A stretch of 64,000 bases of DNA from Odontesthes bonariensis. Its lineage: Eukaryota; Chordata; Actinopteri; Atheriniformes; Atherinopsidae. The translations under genes were made by a program, and so were the position numbers. Below, piece by piece: positions 58,793-64,000 of the stretch. The notes under the pieces are model-generated. The model searched no databases. It was not told the DNA's origin and saw only the letters and a program-made list of their open reading frames with translations. The stretch's first letter is position 1, and each line of letters opens with the position of its first letter. The stretch is from positions 37,817,466-37,881,465 of the forward strand of contig NC_134508.1 of NCBI RefSeq assembly GCF_027942865.1. Reading direction: 5' to 3'.

Positions 58793-60624
58793 ACGTGGTC
58801 AGTGCAATATTCATAAAACTTTGTCTCGAGCTGCTGCTCTTTACAAAAACACTGTTATCCTTAATAACATGGTTTCGTAACTGTAAGCAATCCAAGGCTT
58901 CCCGCACACATCGGTGTGACATTTGTGCTGCTGATATGAAGAATGATAAAACAAATGGGCAAGTACAAAACAGTCATTCCTGATTTTCTCTGGAAATCTT
59001 GTTCTCATTTTCTGTTGGAGTGTAAGGGAAAGTTGGCCTCTATATCTGTCATTTGGGGGCATCTTACTAAAAGAAAGATGTGTGTGTGTGTGTGTGTGTG
59101 TGTGCTTAAAGAGATACATTGAGAAAGAAGACAATTGTTCCTATTTTATGATGGAAAAATATATTGAGATGATATGGAAACTGTGATAGGTTAAACAGAA
59201 AAAAAAATCTTCTCCAAACTGTTGAAAGTTAAATTCCAGCTTCCAGTGAATTCATTTTGCAGTTTGAATGGCAGATTTTATTCCTGATAAATGAGCAGTT
59301 ATTTCAGAGATTGTACAACTCTGAGAAAAGTCAGTCACAGCACAGTTGAGCCAGTTATTCTGGTGTTTAAAAAGCAGTATTATGACATAGTTTTTTTTTT
59401 TTTAATCAAAGGTTTTTTTATTTATCAAAACATTTACTGAGATTGTGCTTTATGGCAGTCCTCTAAAATGCTCCCACAAATGTTATGAGTTTCTCTGATC
59501 TGATTTAAAAAGAACCAAGGAGAAGTCAACAAAATGTCCTGCGGTCTGAGCCATAAAAATTCAAAGTCCTCTGAGCTAAGGAGGAGGCCATCTGGCTTGT
59601 TGTTGTCTCGTTCATCTTGGCTTGTTATCTGCGCACAGTTCAAAATCTGGCATCAGTGATGCACATGAGTAACTTATATATATTTGAAGGCAACAACAAG
59701 GTACATTATGAACAAAAGAATACAGCGTAAAGTTTTGTGTAGCCAGAATAAATTAAATCCGGAGCCTTTCATTTTAAGTCCAAGACAATGAATGAAACAA
59801 ATGAAGTGCTCGTCTCCCCAGGTGTGTTGCATCAGAAGCTAATTAAGAGTCTGACTCTTCCTCCCACAGGACCCTCAGATCTCTCTTTCATTTACCAAAG
59901 TAAAACACGATCATGAAGTGAAAAACAGCAGAGAAGGAGAATTGATGTTTATCTAAATGATTCAGATTAACACTGATGTTTTCACAAGAGAGCTGATGGA
60001 ACTCAGTTGGTGTTCAAGCTGCTTCCTCACATGTGAGAGCTGCTTTGGGAAGTCTCTGATGAGATTTTTACTTTTTTTTTCCAAACCATACTGACTATGT
60101 TTGAGTTATTTTTGAGTTATTCAATAAAGAAGAGCCTGATCCGTGTTTGGTATATTCTCTATTTTTGAATTATTAATTTGTGGTTTTGAGATAACATTTT
60201 AGGAGAGGGTTATTTTCATGCAAGCCTAACAGGAGTCAAAAAGATTTGGGGTTTAGAAAGGGAATTTTAGTGTTGTACACACTTAAAAATTAATCTCAGT
60301 AAAAATGCTCAACAAAATCAAAACACTCAACAACGTTTCTAAATATAGCTAAAAGACAGAGTTTAAAACGGTGTCTGTGAATGCCACTCTATACGGTGCA
60401 TTAGATAGCATTCACAGACATGACTGGTGATACAAAAAAAGCAGGACCATGAGAGGAACACTAAGCTCATGTGCTTGCACTGCTGCGACCTCACATCCAC
60501 ATTGCAGCTGATTTTTGCTCATCTCTGAGGGAGACTCCTTGAGCAAGTAGAACTCCTTTCCAAAATGTTGTCAGGCATTCACAACAGTCAGTCTTTCAGG
60601 TATCAATGCAAACACGTCTAACTT
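58793..60624. other. Intergenic, nothing recognised
   Basis: AT-rich, with a GT microsatellite at 59079-59104 and a T-rich tract near 59390. No supportable gene. Confidence 0.5.
59079..59104. repeat. (TG)13 microsatellite
   Basis: Thirteen TG dinucleotides in a row. Confidence 0.9.
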
Positions 60625-60849
60625 GTGCAGACGATTGCCGAGTGTTTTCATATTGTATATTATAACTTGACTGTACAGAAGAGCAATTTAAATGGAGGTT
60701 GGGCTTTCACTGTGGCAGCACCTGAACTTTGGAACAGCCTGCCCCTTCACATTAGGTCTACAGCATCACTTTGCATTTTCAAAACCTACTTAAAAGCTTC
60801 AAGTGTTTTTATACCGAGTTTACACATTATCCACTTGTGGATATCCTGA
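60625..60849 (+). pseudogene. C-terminal remnant of a LINE reverse-transcriptase protein
   Basis: The frame contains FTVAAPELWNSLPLHIRST followed by ASLCIFKTYLK, the conserved end (AP.LWNSLP..IR....L..FK..LK) of the ORF of several fish non-LTR elements. Nothing upstream in the window continues the reverse transcriptase, so this is a 5'-truncated insertion. Confidence 0.75.
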
Positions 60850-60979
60850 TACTCCGGCTTTTTCCGGAGTAATTTCCTTCCAAGTCAAATCATAAGCAGG
60901 AAGAATAACAGTTCAAATCAGCCTCAGAGCAACGGGAATTAGGAGTGTCTCACAGTGACAAATTGTTTATGTTTATGTT

Positions 60980-61020
60980 TATGCATTTAGCAGATGCTTT
61001 TATCCAAAGCGACTTACAAT
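60980..61020. repeat. Dispersed vertebrate/teleost repeat core
   Basis: 'catttagcagatgcttttat' followed by 'ccaaagcgacttacaat' is a core phrase found very widely in fish genomes. No further element boundary could be defined. Confidence 0.6.
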
Positions 61021-63582
61021 TGAAAAAATATATAACATTACAGCTAATATCAAAGCTAACAATAAGCTACATAGAAGGAAACCACAAGTCAGACTGTCAG
61101 AGGTGACAGGGGGGACAGCGTAGCGATAGAGTGCAGGCATAGAAGTGAACTTCAAATATGTCATTCACAAATACGAAGAAAAAAATCCCAATATTATTAA
61201 TATGCGAATCAATCCATTCAGCTCATTTTCTAAGCGCTACACACTGTTTAATACCTATGTCACTGCTACAAAACTGCAGCTATTTTGGATGAAACTTCAT
61301 AAGAGATTCTAAACTCTGCAGACATGTGATAATGAAAGTGAAGGTTTGCCCAGATGTGCCGCCGCTTCCCCGGTATTGGCAGGAGGCAGGATGAGAGAAA
61401 TCCACTGAGATTGAAACGTGGCATACATGACTCCCGGGGGATGATGTGATTGGTCAGTTGGACGAAGGGTAGACTGTCATCTCATGGAGATGAAAGGAAA
61501 CGCTGACTTCTAGATGTTTGGTTGTTTAAGAAAAAAACTAAACATTTTACAGAAGTGTTTTTCAAACAGAAAATACATGATAAATGTTTGAGCTGTGTGA
61601 ATGTTAAAGTTTTCAGCATCATGGAAACAAGATTAAAAAGGAGCTTTAAAAACCAAATCAAATATTGAAATATAGAAGTATGTATATGTAAACATAGAAG
61701 AACCTGCAAATATCTATTCTTATTTCTTATGTTAACTGTGTTAAAGTGTGCTTGTGTGTGTGTCTGTGTCCATGGTTTCATCGCTCTCCTGCGCAGCTAT
61801 CAAATGCAACTTGAGGCAATACCCTACACACACACACACACACTCTACACACACACTCGCCCATCCGCCTTCAACTGAAACAAACAAAACAAACAAACAC
61901 GCGCCCGCTCTATCACCATCCGTCTGCTTTCTGCCGTAACGAGGTGCAATCAACACGCAACGCTGACCAACACACACACTGAGGCTGGTTGAAGGATGAA
62001 GTCAGCCTCTGATTGCAGAAGAGTTACAGAAGTGTTGACTTGTTTCTGAGCGTCTGTGTTGACCTCATACTGCCATGATGTCACATCTATAACAGTTGCA
62101 TTAATAGCAGCAGAAGCCTTCAATTTAACACGCTTTGAAGTTTCTAACATTCAACCAAAACATCCTTTTAAAGGTAATCAGGCTTTTTAAACATTTTCCA
62201 AATAGTTTTCATTATTTTATGTTCCATTATTTCTCTTTATCTATGAATAAGTTTCATAGGATATGCACATGGAAAAGCCATGTGCATATCCTATGAAAAG
62301 TTATTGCTGTGGACCCTGAAGTGTTGTTATTCTGAGGATTTGTGGTTAGTTCTTTGTCGATAAGTCCTAACATCATACAGATTCCTCTAAACTAAACAAA
62401 TTCAAAGCTGATCAATATAAGACTCACAAAAGCAAATTAAAAAGATAGACTTTAAAGAAAATATTTACTCTATGTTCCATTTCTGCTCAAAATGCACATA
62501 AAAGTTGTACACAGATGATGATAAATGCTATTCCAACCTCAAGTCATTCACAGGCAGGTTAACTTTACATTTGGGAGCTAAATATATGAGAAAAAATGCA
62601 GAGGCCGTGAGTAAGCAGCGATTTGATTAGCTGTTGCAATAAATATAGACAGTTTTAAACCAGGTTGCGTGTGGAAGCTGCTTATCATAACACCAAATGT
62701 TTCAACGACATGTTTCTGTAATAAACCATCCTAGTTATCTCACACCTGCTGGCTCTTCTGTGTGTGTGTGTGTGCCACTGAGATCTGTGAAGAATGTCAG
62801 CATGATGTAACGCATACACAATCGCCAAAGTGGTGATGGATCAGGGGAGAATTCCTCATTCTGACTCTCAGACAGTGAAGAAGTGCAGTCAGACAGGGCA
62901 GACTGTTAACTGACTCCCAACACTGTCTCTTAGACTCCAGTGTGATGTCAGGACCCGGCTGGTTTATTGTTCATCTGCTCTCATGTGCCGCAGGTAGGAA
63001 AAAGGCAGCTGTATGATTTATTGTTCACAGGCAGTTTGTTTCGGTCATCAGAGGTGATGAAGAGCTACTTCCAGCCGCCAGAGGGAGACAAACTCCAAAT
63101 CACCTAGTCTGCTCCATCCATTATCTGTCATGCTCTTTTATCAGTTGAATTTTAAAATTTACTTGTACAACTAACAAAATGGCTTTAAAATGCCAAACCC
63201 TCATTTAGATGCTTTGTTTCACTGCAGTCAAGTAGTTTAGGTTGTGTTTAAGTGTCCACTGAGCCCTGTAAAGTCAATATGATTTAATGAGTTTTATCAT
63301 GAAGGGTGGATGAATTCAGCTTAATCTCATTTTATTTTACTCTCAGGATAAATTATGATATGTTGCAATTCCTTTTCATTATTGATCGATTCGTTTGGCC
63401 ACTTAAAATGCTCTGAAATGCAAATGCTATGCAGACATTGGTCAATGCCATTTGATCTCACACATGCACAGACTTATAAAAGATGAGCAACATCTACGAG
63501 CTGGCATTGAAGGACCTAAGCTTCCTTAACAAACACAGTGTGTTCTACTTATTCTTTTAGACAGCCTCAGTGTTTTACGTTC
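61021..63582. other. Intergenic, nothing recognised apart from a hairpin
   Basis: Contains CA-rich runs at about 61825-61855 and a GT run near 62760. Open frames (e.g. 61741-61977) derive from these repeats. The perfect hairpin at 62252-62298 is listed separately. Confidence 0.5.
62252..62298. repeat. Perfect 21-bp inverted repeat with 5-base loop
   Basis: The left arm (62252-62272, TTTCATAGGATATGCACATG plus G) and right arm (62278-62298) are exactly complementary. The loop is AAAAG. The surrounding bases show no further complementarity or transposon ends. Confidence 0.9.
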
Positions 63583-63751
63583 AGTCTGGTCGGCTGTCCA
63601 GGGAGACTCCCAGGTGTCTGTCGTCCTCAACCACCTCTACCTCTTCTCCTCAGGTGGAGACAGTGTTTAGCTTATTAATGGCCTTCCTAAAATCCCCAGT
63701 CATCTCTTTTGTTTTGTTCATGTTCAAACTGAGGTCATTGTTGGCATAAAA
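63583..63751 (-). pseudogene. LINE reverse-transcriptase remnant
   Basis: The minus strand reads NDLSLNMNKTKEMTGDFRK and, after a stop codon, GEEVEVVEDDRHLGVSLDS. These match the post-catalytic region of L2/Rex-type reverse transcriptases (LN..KTKEM..DFR, then V..YKYLGV..D). In-frame stops and short gaps show it is inactive. The rest of the element is not recognisable. Confidence 0.75.
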
Positions 63752-64000
63752 TGTACAAGATATTGATTTTATCCTATCTGAGGTGTCTCGTAAGTAGCTA
63801 GAAATCCAAAACTCGGATTCATACTACTAATTAAATTTAGCATAGTTTAGTTTTTGTTACAGTTGTAACTGCTCTACCTTCGGAGCATGTCACTCGGACA
63901 GCAAAGGCCTTGTTGAGAGGAAAACCTTGTGCTTTTTACTGCGGTGAAATCAGAGGCCAGCTGGTAGCCAACTTGTGACTGTGGGCCGAAAGTCACAAGT

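Noticed and set aside
61741-61977. Open frames on both strands around the CA/GT repeats
   Set aside because: Val/Cys- and Thr/His-rich peptides come from the dinucleotide repeats.

Overview
The window looks like nuclear DNA of a teleost fish, probably a percomorph. Genes are compact with GT-AG introns, intergenic DNA is AT-rich, and there are many microsatellites and teleost-type transposable elements (PIF/Harbinger, hAT, T2/Kolobok-like MITEs, tRNA-type SINEs, LINE fragments, one solo LTR). No prokaryotic, organellar, CRISPR or phage structure was seen.

Four protein-coding genes are supported exon by exon, with splice phases that agree throughout. (1) 2.1-2.7 kb, minus strand: a two-exon Hes5/Her4-type bHLH-Orange repressor of 161 aa ending in WRPW, with a TATA box and two CSL/RBPJ-type sites upstream. 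(2) 8.65-16.72 kb, minus strand: a six-exon gene of 797 aa whose C-terminal half belongs to the PDZRN3/PDZRN4/PDZD4 family. The model has no RING, no complete PDZ and no second PDZ. (3) 22.4-41.0 kb, plus strand: atrip, the ATR-interacting checkpoint protein, with 17 coding exons and 796 aa. (4) 43.2-47.4 kb, minus strand: a tribbles pseudokinase closest to TRIB3 (353 aa), tail-to-tail with atrip. Its first intron and upstream region hold several C/EBP-ATF-type sites.

The atrip introns have been heavily invaded. Between coding exons 1 and 2 sits a decayed Harbinger element with a hAT element nested inside it. Between exons 11 and 12 sits a TTAA-ended, long-inverted-repeat element with a Harbinger element nested inside it. 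The last intron holds a 570-bp element with a perfect 9-bp target duplication that carries a RecQ-like helicase fragment. Two further TTAA-ended MITEs lie between the PDZRN-family gene and atrip.

From about 48 kb to the end I find no host gene. That stretch holds SINEs, a fold-back MITE, a hAT element with a BED-finger ORF, a solo LTR, LINE remnants and a perfect 21-bp hairpin.

The genes do not form one pathway: Notch output, PDZ-family scaffold, DNA-damage checkpoint and stress pseudokinase. I found no convincing new biological system. The best leads are the helicase-bearing 9-bp-TSD element, the PDZRN-family gene without its defining domains, and the CARE-like cluster in the trib3-like gene.
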